64,000 bases of DNA from positions 8,128,362 to 8,192,361 of the forward strand of contig OX442416.1 in the NCBI GenBank assembly GCA_949361645.1. The letters run 5' to 3'. Under the pieces are notes generated by a model. It did no database searches. It saw only the letters and a list, made by a program, of their open reading frames with translations, and was not told the DNA's origin. Below are positions 19,525 through 35,300 of this stretch, one piece after another. Source of the DNA: Spongilla lacustris. Taxonomy: Eukaryota > Porifera > Demospongiae > Spongillida > Spongillidae. The translations under genes and the position numbers were made by a program. How positions within the stretch are numbered: the stretch's first letter is position 1; each line of letters starts with the position of its first letter.

Positions 19525-22500
19525 CTTATGGTTTAACATGGTTTATTGTAAACCATTCAATGTTAAATTAAATCTAATACACTCAGACATACCAACAATA
19601 TGTAAATAGATTTACTAACTAGTAATGGTTTAATTATTAATAGTCGTTATTATGATTTTAATGATACTACATGTATTGTGAATATCTCAGTTTAGAAACT
19701 ACACTTATGGTTTAACATGGTTTATCATAAACTATTCAATGGTAAATTAAATCTAATACACTCAGACATACCACCTATATGTAAATAGATTTACACACTA
19801 GTAATGGTTTAATTATTAATAGTCGTTATTATGATTTTAATGATACTACATGTATTGTGAATATCTCAGTTTAGAAGCAACACTTAAGGTTTAACATGGT
19901 TTATCATAAACCATTCAATGGTAAATTAAATCTAATACACTCAGACATACCACCTATATGTAAATAGATTTACTAACTAGTAATGGTTTAATTATTAATA
20001 GTCGTTATTATGATTTTAATGATACTACATGTATTGTGAATATCTCAGTTTAGAAACAACACTTATGGTTTAACATGGTTTATCATAAACCATTCAATGG
20101 TAAATTAAATCTAATACACTCAGACATACCACCAATATGTAAATAGATTTACTAACTAGTAATGGTTTGATTATAAATAGTCGTTATTATGATTTTAATG
20201 ATACTACATGTATTGTGAATATCTCAGTTTAGAAACAACACTTATGGTTTAACATGGTTTATCTTAAACAATTCAAGGGTAAATGAAATCTAATACACTC
20301 AGACTTACCAGCTATATGTAAGTAGACTTACTAAGTAGTAATGGCATAATAATTAATAGTCGTTATTATGATTTTAATGATACTACACGTATTGTGAATA
20401 TCTCAGTTTAGAAACAACACTTATGGTTTAACATGGTTGATCATAAACCATTCAATGGTATATTAAATCTAATACACTCAGACATACCACCAATATGTAA
20501 ATAGATTTACTAACTAGTAATGGTTTAATTATTAATAGTCGTTATTATGATTTTAATGATACTACATGTATTGTGAATATCTCAGTTTAGAAACAACACT
20601 TATGGTTTAACATGGTTTATCATAAACCATTCAATGGTAAATTAAATCTAATACACTCAGACATCCCAGTCATATGTAAATAGATTTACCAAGTAGTGAT
20701 GGTTTAATTATTAATAGTTGTTATTATGATTTTAATGATACTACATGTATTGTGAATATCTCAGTTTAGAAACTACACTTATGGTTTAACTTGGTTTATT
20801 GTAAATCATTCAATGGTAAATTAAATCTAATACACTCAGACATACCAACAATATGTAAATAGATTTACTAACTAGTAATGGTTTAATTATTAATAGTCGT
20901 TATTATGATTTTAATGATACTACATGTATTGTGAATATCTCAGTTTAGAAACAACACTTATGGTTTAACATAGTTTATCATAAACCATTCAATGGTAAAT
21001 TAAATCTAATACACTCAGACATCCCAGTCATATGTAAATAGATTTACCAAGTAGTGATGGTTTAATTATTAATAGTCGTTATTGTGATTTTAATGATACT
21101 ACATGTATTGTGAATATCTCAGTTTAGAAACAACACTTATGGTTTAACATGGTTTATCATAAACCATTCATTGGTAAAATAAATCTAATACACTCAGACA
21201 TACCACCAACATGTATATAGATTTACAAAGTAGTAATGGCATAATAATTAATAGTCGTTATTATGATTTTAATGATACTACACGTATTGTGAATATCTCA
21301 GTTTAGAAACAACACTTATGGTTTAATATGGTTTATCATAAATCATACAATGGTAAATTAAATCTAATACACTCAGACATCCCAGTCATATGTAAATAGA
21401 TTAACCAAGTAGTGATGGTTTAATTATTAATAGTCGTTATTATGATTTTAATGATACTACATGTATTGTGAATATCTCAGTTTAGAAACAACACTTATGG
21501 TTTAACATGGTTTATCATAAACCATTCAATGGTAAATTAAATCTAATACACTCAGACATACCATCTATATGTAAATACATTTACTAACTAGTAATGGTTT
21601 AATTATTAATAGTCGTTATTATGATTTTAATGATACTACATGTATTGTGAATATCTCAGTTTAGAATCAACACTTATGGTTTAACATGGTTTATCATAAA
21701 CCATTCAATGGTAAATTAAATCTAATACACTCAGACATCCCAGTCATATGTTAGTAGATTTACCAAGTAGTGATGGTTTAATTATTAAAGGTCGTTATTA
21801 TGATTTTAATGATACTACATGTATTGTGAATATCTCAGTTTAGAAACAACACTTATGGTTTAACATTGTTTATCATAAACCATTCAATGCTAAATTAAAT
21901 CTAATACACTCAGACATCCCATTCATATGTAAATAGATTTACCAAGTAGTGATAGTTTAATTATTAATAGTCGTTATTATGATTTTAATGATACTACATG
22001 TATTGTGAATATCTCAGTTTAGAAACAACACTTATGGTTTAACATTGTTTATCATAAACCATTCAATGCTAAATTAAATCTAATACACTCAGACATCCCA
22101 TTCATATGTAAATAGATTTACCAAGTAGTGATAGTTTAATTATTAATAGTCGTTATTATGAATTTAATGATACTACATGTATTGTGAATATCTCAGTTTA
22201 GAAACAACACTTATGGTTTAACATGGTTTATCATAAACCATTCAATGGTAAATTAAATCTAATACACTCAGACATACCATCTATATGTAAATACATTTAC
22301 TAACTAGTAATGGTTTAATTATTAATAGTCGTTATTATGATTTTAATGATACTACATGTATTGTGAATATCTCAGTTTAGAAACTACACTTATGGTTTAA
22401 CTTGGTTTATTGTAAATCATTCAATGGTAAATTAAATCTAATACACTCAGACATACCAACAATATGTAAATAGATTTATTAACTAGTAATGGTTTAATTA

Positions 22501-25500
22501 TTAATAGTCGTTATTATGATTTTAATGATACTACATGTATTGTGAATATCTCAGTTTAGAAACAACACTTATGGTTTAACATGGTTTATCATAAACCATT
22601 CAATGGTAAATTAAATCTAATACACTCAGACATCCCAGTCATATGTAAATAGATTTACCAAGTAGTGATGGTTTAATTATTAATAGTCGTTATTATGATT
22701 ATAATGATACTACATGTATTGTGAATATCTCAGTTTAGAAACAACACTTATGGTTTAACATGGTTTATCATAAACCATTCAATGGTAAATTAAATCTAAT
22801 ACACTCAGACATACCACCAATATGTAAATAGATTTACTAACTAGTAATGGTTTAATTATTAATAGTCGTTATTATGATTTTAATGATACTACATGCATTG
22901 TGAATATCTCAGTTTAGAAACAACACTTATGGTTTAACATGGTTTATTGTAAACCATTCAATGTTAAATTAAATCTAATACACTCAGACATACCAACAAT
23001 ATGTAAATAGATTTACTAACTAGTAATGGTTTAATTATTAATAGTCGTTATTATGATTTTAATGATACTACATGTATTGTGAATATCTCAGTTTAGAAAC
23101 TACACTTATGGTTTAACATGGTTTATCATAAACTATTCAATGGTAAATTAAATCTAATACACTCAGACATACCACCTATATGTAAATAGATTTACACACT
23201 AGTAATGGTTTAATTATTAATAGTCGTTATTATGATTTTAATGATACTACATGTATTGTGAATATCTCAGTTTAGAAGCAACACTTAAGGTTTAACATGG
23301 TTTATCATAAACCATTCAATGGTAAATTAAATCTAATACACTCAGACATACCACCTATATGTAAATAGATTTACTAACTAGTAATGGTTTAATTATTAAT
23401 AGTCGTTATTATGATTTTAATGATACTACATGTATTGTGAATATCTCAGTTTAGAAACAACACTTATGGTTTAACATGGTTTATCATAAACCATTCAATG
23501 GTAAATTAAATCTAATACACTCAGACATACCACCAATATGTAAATAGATTTACTAACTAGTAATGGTTTGATTATAAATAGTCGTTATTATGATTTTAAT
23601 GATACTACATGTATTGTGAATATCTCAGTTTAGAAACAACACTTATGGTTTAACATGGTTTATCTTAAACAATTCAAGGGTAAATGAAATCTAATACACT
23701 CAGACTTACCAGCTATATGTAAGTAGACTTACTAAGTAGTAATGGCATAATAATTAATAGTCGTTATTATGATTTTAATGATACTACACGTATTGTGAAT
23801 ATCTCAGTTTAGAAACAACACTTATGGTTTAACATGGTTGATCATAAACCATTCAATGGTATATTAAATCTAATACACTCAGACATACCACCAATATGTA
23901 AATAGATTTACTAACTAGTAATGGTTTAATTATTAATAGTCGTTATTATGATTTTAATGATACTACATGTATTGTGAATATCTCAGTTTAGAAACAACAC
24001 TTATGGTTTAACATGGTTTATCATAAACCATTCAATGGTAAATTAAATCTAATACACTCAGACATCCCAGTCATATGTAAATAGATTTACCAAGTAGTGA
24101 TGGTTTAATTATTAATAGTTGTTATTATGATTTTAATGATACTACATGTATTGTGAATATCTCAGTTTAGAAACTACACTTATGGTTTAACTTGGTTTAT
24201 TGTAAATCATTCAATGGTAAATTAAATCTAATACACTCAGACATACCAACAATATGTAAATAGATTTACTAACTAGTAATGGTTTAATTATTAATAGTCG
24301 TTATTATGATTTTAATGATACTACATGTATTGTGAATATCTCAGTTTAGAAACAACACTTATGGTTTAACATAGTTTATCATAAACCATTCAATGGTAAA
24401 TTAAATCTAATACACTCAGACATCCCAGTCATATGTAAATAGATTTACCAAGTAGTGATGGTTTAATTATTAATAGTCGTTATTGTGATTTTAATGATAC
24501 TACATGTATTGTGAATATCTCAGTTTAGAAACAACACTTATGGTTTAACATGGTTTATCATAAACCATTCATTGGTAAAATAAATCTAATACACTCAGAC
24601 ATACCACCAACATGTATATAGATTTACAAAGTAGTAATGGCATAATAATTAATAGTCGTTATTATGATTTTAATGATACTACACGTATTGTGAATATCTC
24701 AGTTTAGAAACAACACTTATGGTTTAATATGGTTTATCATAAATCATACAATGGTAAATTAAATCTAATACACTCAGACATCCCAGTCATATGTAAATAG
24801 ATTAACCAAGTAGTGATGGTTTAATTATTAATAGTCGTTATTATGATTTTAATGATACTACATGTATTGTGAATATCTCAGTTTAGAAACAACACTTATG
24901 GTTTAACATGGTTTATCATAAACCATTCAATGGTAAATTAAATCTAATACACTCAGACATACCATCTATATGTAAATACATTTACTAACTAGTAATGGTT
25001 TAATTATTAATAGTCGTTATTATGATTTTAATGATACTACATGTATTGTGAATATCTCAGTTTAGAATCAACACTTATGGTTTAACATGGTTTATCATAA
25101 ACCATTCAATGGTAAATTAAATCTAATACACTCAGACATCCCAGTCATATGTTAGTAGATTTACCAAGTAGTGATGGTTTAATTATTAAAGGTCGTTATT
25201 ATGATTTTAATGATACTACATGTATTGTGAATATCTCAGTTTAGAAACAACACTTATGGTTTAACATTGTTTATCATAAACCATTCAATGCTAAATTAAA
25301 TCTAATACACTCAGACATCCCATTCATATGTAAATAGATTTACCAAGTAGTGATAGTTTAATTATTAATAGTCGTTATTATGATTTTAATGATACTACAT
25401 GTATTGTGAATATCTCAGTTTAGAAACAACACTTATGGTTTAACATTGTTTATCATAAACCATTCAATGCTAAATTAAATCTAATACACTCAGACATCCC

Positions 25501-26326
25501 ATTCATATGTAAATAGATTTACCAAGTAGTGATAGTTTAATTATTAATAGTCGTTATTATGAATTTAATGATACTACATGTATTGTGAATATCTCAGTTT
25601 AGAAACAACACTTATGGTTTAACATGGTTTATCATAAACCATTCAATGGTAAATTAAATCTAATACACTCAGACATACCATCTATATGTAAATACATTTA
25701 CTAACTAGTAATGGTTTAATTATTAATAGTCGTTATTATGATTTTAATGATACTACATGTATTGTGAATATCTCAGTTTAGAAACTACACTTATGGTTTA
25801 ACTTGGTTTATTGTAAATCATTCAATGGTAAATTAAATCTAATACACTCAGACATACCAACAATATGTAAATAGATTTATTAACTAGTAATGGTTTAATT
25901 ATTAATAGTCGTTATTATGATTTTAATGATACTACATGTATTGTGAATATCTCAGTTTAGAAACAACACTTATGGTTTAACATGGTTTATCATAAACCAT
26001 TCAATGGTAAATTAAATCTAATACACTCAGACATCCCAGTCATATGTAAATAGATTTACCAAGTAGTGATGGTTTAATTATTAATAGTCGTTATTATGAT
26101 TATAATGATACTACATGTATTGTGAATATCTCAGTTTAGAAACAACACTTATGGTTTAACATGGTTTATCATAAACCATTCAATGGTAAATTAAATCTAA
26201 TACACTCAGACATACCACCAATATGTAAATAGATTTACTAACTAGTAATGGTTTAATTATTAATAGTCGTTATTATGATTTTAATGATACTACATGTATT
26301 GTGAATATCTCAGTTTAGAAACAACA
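19525..26326 (+). repeat. Two copies of a 3401-bp (19-unit) higher-order repeat
   Basis: Copies are about 19525-22925 and 22926-26326. The diagnostic ACTATTCAATGG occurs at 19731 and 23132, exactly 3401 bp (19 x 179) apart. TTTACACACTAGTAATGG, CACTTAAGGTTTAAC and AATGTTAAATT variants follow in the same order. Copies appear nearly identical. Confidence 0.85.
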
Positions 26327-29300
26327 CTTATGGTTTAACATGGTTTATCATAAACCATTCAATGGTAAAATAAATCTAATACACTCAGACATACCACCAA
26401 CATGTATATAGATTTACAAAGTAGTAATGGCATAATAATTAATAGTCGTTATTATGATTTTAATGATACTACACGTATTGTGAATATCTCAGTTTAGAAA
26501 CAACACTTATGGTTTAATATGGTTTATCATAAATCATACAATGGTAAATTAAATCTAATACACTCAGACATCCCAGTCATATGTAAATAGATTTACCAAG
26601 TAGTGATGGTTTAATTATTAATAGTCGTTATTATGATTTTAATGATACTACATGTATTGTGAATATCTCGGTTTAGAAACTACACTTATGGTTTAACATG
26701 GTTTATTGTAAACCATTCAATGGTAATTCAATGGTGTATTAAATCTAATACACTCAAACATACGAACAATATGTAAATAGATTTACTAACTAGTAATGGT
26801 TTATTTATTAATAGTCGTTATAATGATTTTAACGATACTACATGTATTGTGAATATCTCAGTTTAGAAACAACATTTATGGTTTAACATGGTTTATCATA
26901 AACCATTCAATGGTAAATTAAATCTAATACACTCAGATATACCACCTATATGTAAATAGATTTACTAAGTAGTAATGGTTTAATTATTAATAGTCGTTAT
27001 AATGATTTTAACGATACTACATGTATTGTAAATATCTCAGTTTAGAAACAACACTTATGGTTTAACATGGTTTATCATAAACCATTCAATGGTAAATTAA
27101 ATCTAATACACTCAGAAATACCACCTGTATGTAAATAGATTTACTAAGTAGTAATGGTTTAATTATTAATAGTCGTTATTATGATTTTAATGATACTACA
27201 TGTATTGTGAATATCTCAGTTTAGAAACAACACTTATGGTTTAACATGGTTTATCATAAACCATTCAATGGTGTATTAAATCTAATACACTCAGACATAC
27301 CACCAATATGTAAATAGATTTACTAACTAGTAATGGTTTAATTATTCATAGTCGTTATTATGATTTTAATGATACTACATGTATTGTGAATATCTCAGTT
27401 TAGAAACAACACTTATGGTTTAACATGGTTTATCATAAACCATTCAATGGTGTATTAAATCTAATACACTCAGACATACCACCAATATGTAAATAGATTT
27501 ACTAACTAGTAATGGTTTAATTATTAATAGTCGTTATTATGATTTTAATGATACTACATGTATTGTGAATATCTCAGTTTAGAAACAACACTTATGGTTT
27601 AACATGGTTTATCATAAACCATTCAATGGTAAATTAAATCTAATACACTCAGACATACCATCTATATGTAAATACATTTACTAACTAGTAATGGTTTAAT
27701 TATTAATAGTCGTTATTATGATTTTAATGATACTACATGTATTGTGAATATCTCAGTTTAGAAACAACACTTATGGTTTAACATAGTTTATCATAAACCA
27801 TTCAATGGTAAATTAAATCTAATACACTCAGACATCCCAGTCATATGTAAATAGATTTACCAAGTAGTGATGGTTTAATTATTAATAGTCGTTATTATGA
27901 TTTTAATGATACTACATGTATTGTGAATATCTCAGTTTAGAAACAACACTTATGGTTTAACATGGTTTATCATAAACCATTCAATGCTAAATTAAATCTA
28001 ATACACTCAGACATCCCATTCATATGTAAATAGATTTACCAAGTAGTGATAGTTTAATTATTAATAGTCGTTATTATGAATTTAATGATACTACATGTAT
28101 TGTGAATATCTCAGTTTAGAAACAACACTTATGGTTTAACATGGTTTATCATAAACCATTCAATGGTAAATTAAATCTAATACACTCAGACATACCATCT
28201 ATATGTAAATACATTTACTAACTAGTAATGGTTTAATTATTAATAGTCGTTATTATGATTTTAATGATACTACATGTATTGTGAATATCTCAGTTTAGAA
28301 ACTACACTTATGGTTTAACTTGGTTTATTGTAAATCATTCAATGGTAAATTAAATCTAATACACTCAGACATACCAACAATATGTAAATAGATTTATTAA
28401 CTAGTAATGGTTTAATTATTAATAGTCGTTATTATGATTTTAATGATACTACATGTATTGTGAATATCTCAGTTTAGAAACAACACTTATGGTTTAACAT
28501 GGTTTATCATAAACCATTCAATGGTAAATTAAATCTAATACACTCAGACATCCCAGTCATATGTAAATAGATTTACCAAGTAGTGATGGTTTAATTATTA
28601 ATAGTCGTTATTATGATTATAATGATACTACATGTATTGTGAATATCTCAGTTTAGAAACAACACTTATGGTTTAACATGGTTTATCATAAACCATTCAA
28701 TGGTAAATTAAATCTAATACACTCAGACATACCACCAATATGTAAATAGATTTACTAACTAGTAATGGTTTAATTATTAATAGTCGTTATTATGATTTTA
28801 ATGATACTACATGTATTGTGAATATCTCAGTTTAGAAACAACACTTATGGTTTAACATGGTTTATCATAAACCATTCAATGGTAAAATAAATCTAATACA
28901 CTCAGACATACCACCAACATGTATATAGATTTACAAAGTAGTAATGGCATAATAATTAATAGTCGTTATTATGATTTTAATGATACTACACGTATTGTGA
29001 ATATCTCAGTTTAGAAACAACACTTATGGTTTAATATGGTTTATCATAAATCATACAATGGTAAATTAAATCTAATACACTCAGACATCCCAGTCATATG
29101 TAAATAGATTTACCAAGTAGTGATGGTTTAATTATTAATAGTCGTTATTATGATTTTAATGATACTACATGTATTGTGAATATCTCGGTTTAGAAACTAC
29201 ACTTATGGTTTAACATGGTTTATTGTAAACCATTCAATGGTAATTCAATGGTGTATTAAATCTAATACACTCAAACATACGAACAATATGTAAATAGATT

Positions 29301-32300
29301 TACTAACTAGTAATGGTTTATTTATTAATAGTCGTTATAATGATTTTAACGATACTACATGTATTGTGAATATCTCAGTTTAGAAACAACATTTATGGTT
29401 TAACATGGTTTATCATAAACCATTCAATGGTAAATTAAATCTAATACACTCAGATATACCACCTATATGTAAATAGATTTACTAAGTAGTAATGGTTTAA
29501 TTATTAATAGTCGTTATAATGATTTTAACGATACTACATGTATTGTAAATATCTCAGTTTAGAAACAACACTTATGGTTTAACATGGTTTATCATAAACC
29601 ATTCAATGGTAAATTAAATCTAATACACTCAGAAATACCACCTGTATGTAAATAGATTTACTAAGTAGTAATGGTTTAATTATTAATAGTCGTTATTATG
29701 ATTTTAATGATACTACATGTATTGTGAATATCTCAGTTTAGAAACAACACTTATGGTTTAACATGGTTTATCATAAACCATTCAATGGTGTATTAAATCT
29801 AATACACTCAGACATACCACCAATATGTAAATAGATTTACTAACTAGTAATGGTTTAATTATTCATAGTCGTTATTATGATTTTAATGATACTACATGTA
29901 TTGTGAATATCTCAGTTTAGAAACAACACTTATGGTTTAACATGGTTTATCATAAACCATTCAATGGTGTATTAAATCTAATACACTCAGACATACCACC
30001 AATATGTAAATAGATTTACTAACTAGTAATGGTTTAATTATTAATAGTCGTTATTATGATTTTAATGATACTACATGTATTGTGAATATCTCAGTTTAGA
30101 AACAACACTTATGGTTTAACATGGTTTATCATAAACCATTCAATGGTAAATTAAATCTAATACACTCAGACATACCATCTATATGTAAATACATTTACTA
30201 ACTAGTAATGGTTTAATTATTAATAGTCGTTATTATGATTTTAATGATACTACATGTATTGTGAATATCTCAGTTTAGAAACAACACTTATGGTTTAACA
30301 TAGTTTATCATAAACCATTCAATGGTAAATTAAATCTAATACACTCAGACATCCCAGTCATATGTAAATAGATTTACCAAGTAGTGATGGTTTAATTATT
30401 AATAGTCGTTATTATGATTTTAATGATACTACATGTATTGTGAATATCTCAGTTTAGAAACAACACTTATGGTTTAACATGGTTTATCATAAACCATTCA
30501 ATGGTAAATTAAATCTAATACACTCAGACATACCACCTGTATGTAAATAGATTTACTAAGTAGTAATATTTTAATTATTAATAGTCGTTATAATGATTTT
30601 AACGATACTACATGTATTGTGAATATCTCAGTTTAGAAACAACACTTATGGTTTAACATGGTTTATCATAAACCATTCAATGGTAAATTAAATCTAATAC
30701 ACTCAGAAATACCACCTATATGTAAGTAGATTTACTAAGTAGTAATGGTTTAATTATTAATAGTCGTTAATATGATTTTATTGATACTACATGTATTGTG
30801 AATATCTCAGTTTAGAAACAACACTTATGGTTTAACATGGTTTATCATAAACCATTCAATGGTATATTAAATCTAATACACTCAGACATACCACCAATAT
30901 GTAAATAGATTTACTAACTAGTAATGGTTTAATTATTAATAGTCGTTATTATGATTTAAATGATACTACATGTATTGTGAATATCTCAGTTTAGAAACAA
31001 CACTTATGGTTTAACATGGTTTATCATAAACCATTCAATGGTGTATTAAATCTAATACACTCAGACATACCACCAATATGTAAATAGATTTACTAACTAG
31101 TAATGGTTTAATTATTAATAGTCGTTAATATGATTTTATTGATACTACATGTATTGTGAATATCTCAGTTTAGAAACAACACTTATGGTTTAACATGGTT
31201 TATCATAAACCATTCAATGGTATATTAAATCTAATACACTCAGACATACCACCAATATGTAAATAGATTTACTAATTAGTAATGGTTTAATTATTAATAG
31301 TCGTTATTATGATTTTAATGATACTACATGTATTGTGAATATCTCAGTTTAGAAACTACACTTATGGTTTAACATGGTTTATCATAAACCATTCAATGGT
31401 AAAATAAATCTAATACACTCAGACATACCACCAATATGTAAATAGATTTACTAAGTAGTAATGGTTTAATTATTAATAGTCTTTTAAATGATTTTAACGA
31501 TACTACATGTATTGTGAGTATCTCAGTTTAGAAAAAACACTTATGGTTTAACATGGTTTATCATAAACCATTCAATGGTAAATTAAATCTAATACACTCA
31601 GACATACCATCTATATGTAAATAGATTTACAAAGTAATAATGGCATAATAATTAATAGTCGTTATTATGATTTTAATGATACTACACGTATTGTGAATAT
31701 CTCAGTTTAGAAACAACACTTATGGTTTAACATGGTTGATCATAAACCATTCAATGGTATATTAAATCTAATACACTCAGACATACCACCTATATGTAAA
31801 TAGATTTACAAAGTAATAATGGCATAATAATTAATAGTCGTTATTATGATTTTAATGATTCTACACGTATTGTGAATATCTCAGTTTAGAAACAACACTT
31901 ATGGTTTAATATGGTTTATCATAAATCATACAATGGTAAATTAAATCTAATACACTCAGACATCCCAGTCATATGTAAATAGATTTACCAAGTAGAGATG
32001 GTTTAATTATTAATAGTCGTTATTATGATTTTAATGATACTACATGTATTGTGAATATCTCAGTTTAGAAACTACACTTATGGTTTAACATGGTTTATTG
32101 TAAACCATTCAATAGTAATTCAATGGTGTATTAAATCTAATACACTCAGACATACGAACAATATGTAAATAGATTTACTAACTAGTAATGGTTTAATTAT
32201 TAATAGTCGTTATTATGATTTTAATGATACTACATGTATTGTGAATATCTCAGTTTAGAAACAACACTTAAGGTTTAACATGGTTTATCATAAACCATTC

Positions 32301-35300
32301 AATGGTAAATTAAATCTAATACACTCAGATATACTACCTATATGTAAATAGATTTACTAACTAGTAATGGTTTAATTATTAATAGTCGTTATTATGATTT
32401 TAATGATACTACATGTATTGTGAATATCTCAGTTTAGAAACAACACTTATGGTTTAACATGGTTTATTATAAACCATTCAATGGTAAATTAAATCTAATA
32501 CATTCAGACATACCACCTATATGTATATAGATTTACTAAGTAGTAATGAAATAATAATTAATAGTCGTTATTATGATTTTATCGATACTACATGTATTGT
32601 GAATATCTCAGTTTAGAAACTACACTTATGGTTTAACATGGTTTATTGTAAACCATTCAATGTTAAATTAAATCTAATACACTCAGACATACCAACAATA
32701 TGTAAATAGATTTACTAACTAGTAATGGTTTAATTATTAATAGTCGTTATTATGATTTTAATGATACTACATGTATTGTGAATATCTCAGTTTAGAAACT
32801 ACACTTATGGTTTAACATGGTTTATCATAAACTATTCAATGGTAAATTAAATCTAATACACTCAGACATACCACCTATATGTAAATAGATTTACACACTA
32901 GTAATGGTTTAATTATTAATAGTCGTTATTATGATTTTAATGATACTACATGTATTGTGAATATCTCAGTTTAGAAGCAACACTTAAGGTTTAACATGGT
33001 TTATCATAAACCATTCAATGGTAAATTAAATCTAATACACTCAGACATACCACCTATATGTAAATAGATTTACTAACTAGTAATGGTTTAATTATTAATA
33101 GTCGTTATTATGATTTTAATGATACTACATGTATTGTGAATATCTCAGTTTAGAAACAACACTTATGGTTTAACATGGTTTATCATAAACCATTCAATGG
33201 TAAATTAAATCTAATACACTCAGACATACCACCAATATGTAAATAGATTTACTAACTAGTAATGGTTTGATTATAAATAGTCGTTATTATGATTTTAATG
33301 ATACTACATGTATTGTGAATATCTCAGTTTAGAAACAACACTTATGGTTTAACATGGTTTATCTTAAACAATTCAAGGGTAAATGAAATCTAATACACTC
33401 AGACTTACCAGCTATATGTAAGTAGACTTACTAAGTAGTAATGGCATAATAATTAATAGTCGTTATTATGATTTTAATGATACTACACGTATTGTGAATA
33501 TCTCAGTTTAGAAACAACACTTATGGTTTAACATGGTTGATCATAAACCATTCAATGGTATATTAAATCTAATACACTCAGACATACCACCAATATGTAA
33601 ATAGATTTACTAACTAGTAATGGTTTAATTATTAATAGTCGTTATTATGATTTTAATGATACTACATGTATTGTGAATATCTCAGTTTAGAAACAACACT
33701 TATGGTTTAACATGGTTTATCATAAACCATTCAATGGTAAATTAAATCTAATACACTCAGACATCCCAGTCATATGTAAATAGATTTACCAAGTAGTGAT
33801 GGTTTAATTATTAATAGTTGTTATTATGATTTTAATGATACTACATGTATTGTGAATATCTCAGTTTAGAAACTACACTTATGGTTTAACTTGGTTTATT
33901 GTAAATCATTCAATGGTAAATTAAATCTAATACACTCAGACATACCAACAATATGTAAATAGATTTACTAACTAGTAATGGTTTAATTATTAATAGTCGT
34001 TATTATGATTTTAATGATACTACATGTATTGTGAATATCTCAGTTTAGAAACAACACTTATGGTTTAACATAGTTTATCATAAACCATTCAATGGTAAAT
34101 TAAATCTAATACACTCAGACATCCCAGTCATATGTAAATAGATTTACCAAGTAGTGATGGTTTAATTATTAATAGTCGTTATTGTGATTTTAATGATACT
34201 ACATGTATTGTGAATATCTCAGTTTAGAAACAACACTTATGGTTTAACATGGTTTATCATAAACCATTCATTGGTAAAATAAATCTAATACACTCAGACA
34301 TACCACCAACATGTATATAGATTTACAAAGTAGTAATGGCATAATAATTAATAGTCGTTATTATGATTTTAATGATACTACACGTATTGTGAATATCTCA
34401 GTTTAGAAACAACACTTATGGTTTAATATGGTTTATCATAAATCATACAATGGTAAATTAAATCTAATACACTCAGACATCCCAGTCATATGTAAATAGA
34501 TTAACCAAGTAGTGATGGTTTAATTATTAATAGTCGTTATTATGATTTTAATGATACTACATGTATTGTGAATATCTCAGTTTAGAAACAACACTTATGG
34601 TTTAACATGGTTTATCATAAACCATTCAATGGTAAATTAAATCTAATACACTCAGACATACCATCTATATGTAAATACATTTACTAACTAGTAATGGTTT
34701 AATTATTAATAGTCGTTATTATGATTTTAATGATACTACATGTATTGTGAATATCTCAGTTTAGAATCAACACTTATGGTTTAACATGGTTTATCATAAA
34801 CCATTCAATGGTAAATTAAATCTAATACACTCAGACATCCCAGTCATATGTTAGTAGATTTACCAAGTAGTGATGGTTTAATTATTAAAGGTCGTTATTA
34901 TGATTTTAATGATACTACATGTATTGTGAATATCTCAGTTTAGAAACAACACTTATGGTTTAACATTGTTTATCATAAACCATTCAATGCTAAATTAAAT
35001 CTAATACACTCAGACATCCCATTCATATGTAAATAGATTTACCAAGTAGTGATAGTTTAATTATTAATAGTCGTTATTATGATTTTAATGATACTACATG
35101 TATTGTGAATATCTCAGTTTAGAAACAACACTTATGGTTTAACATTGTTTATCATAAACCATTCAATGCTAAATTAAATCTAATACACTCAGACATCCCA
35201 TTCATATGTAAATAGATTTACCAAGTAGTGATAGTTTAATTATTAATAGTCGTTATTATGAATTTAATGATACTACATGTATTGTGAATATCTCAGTTTA

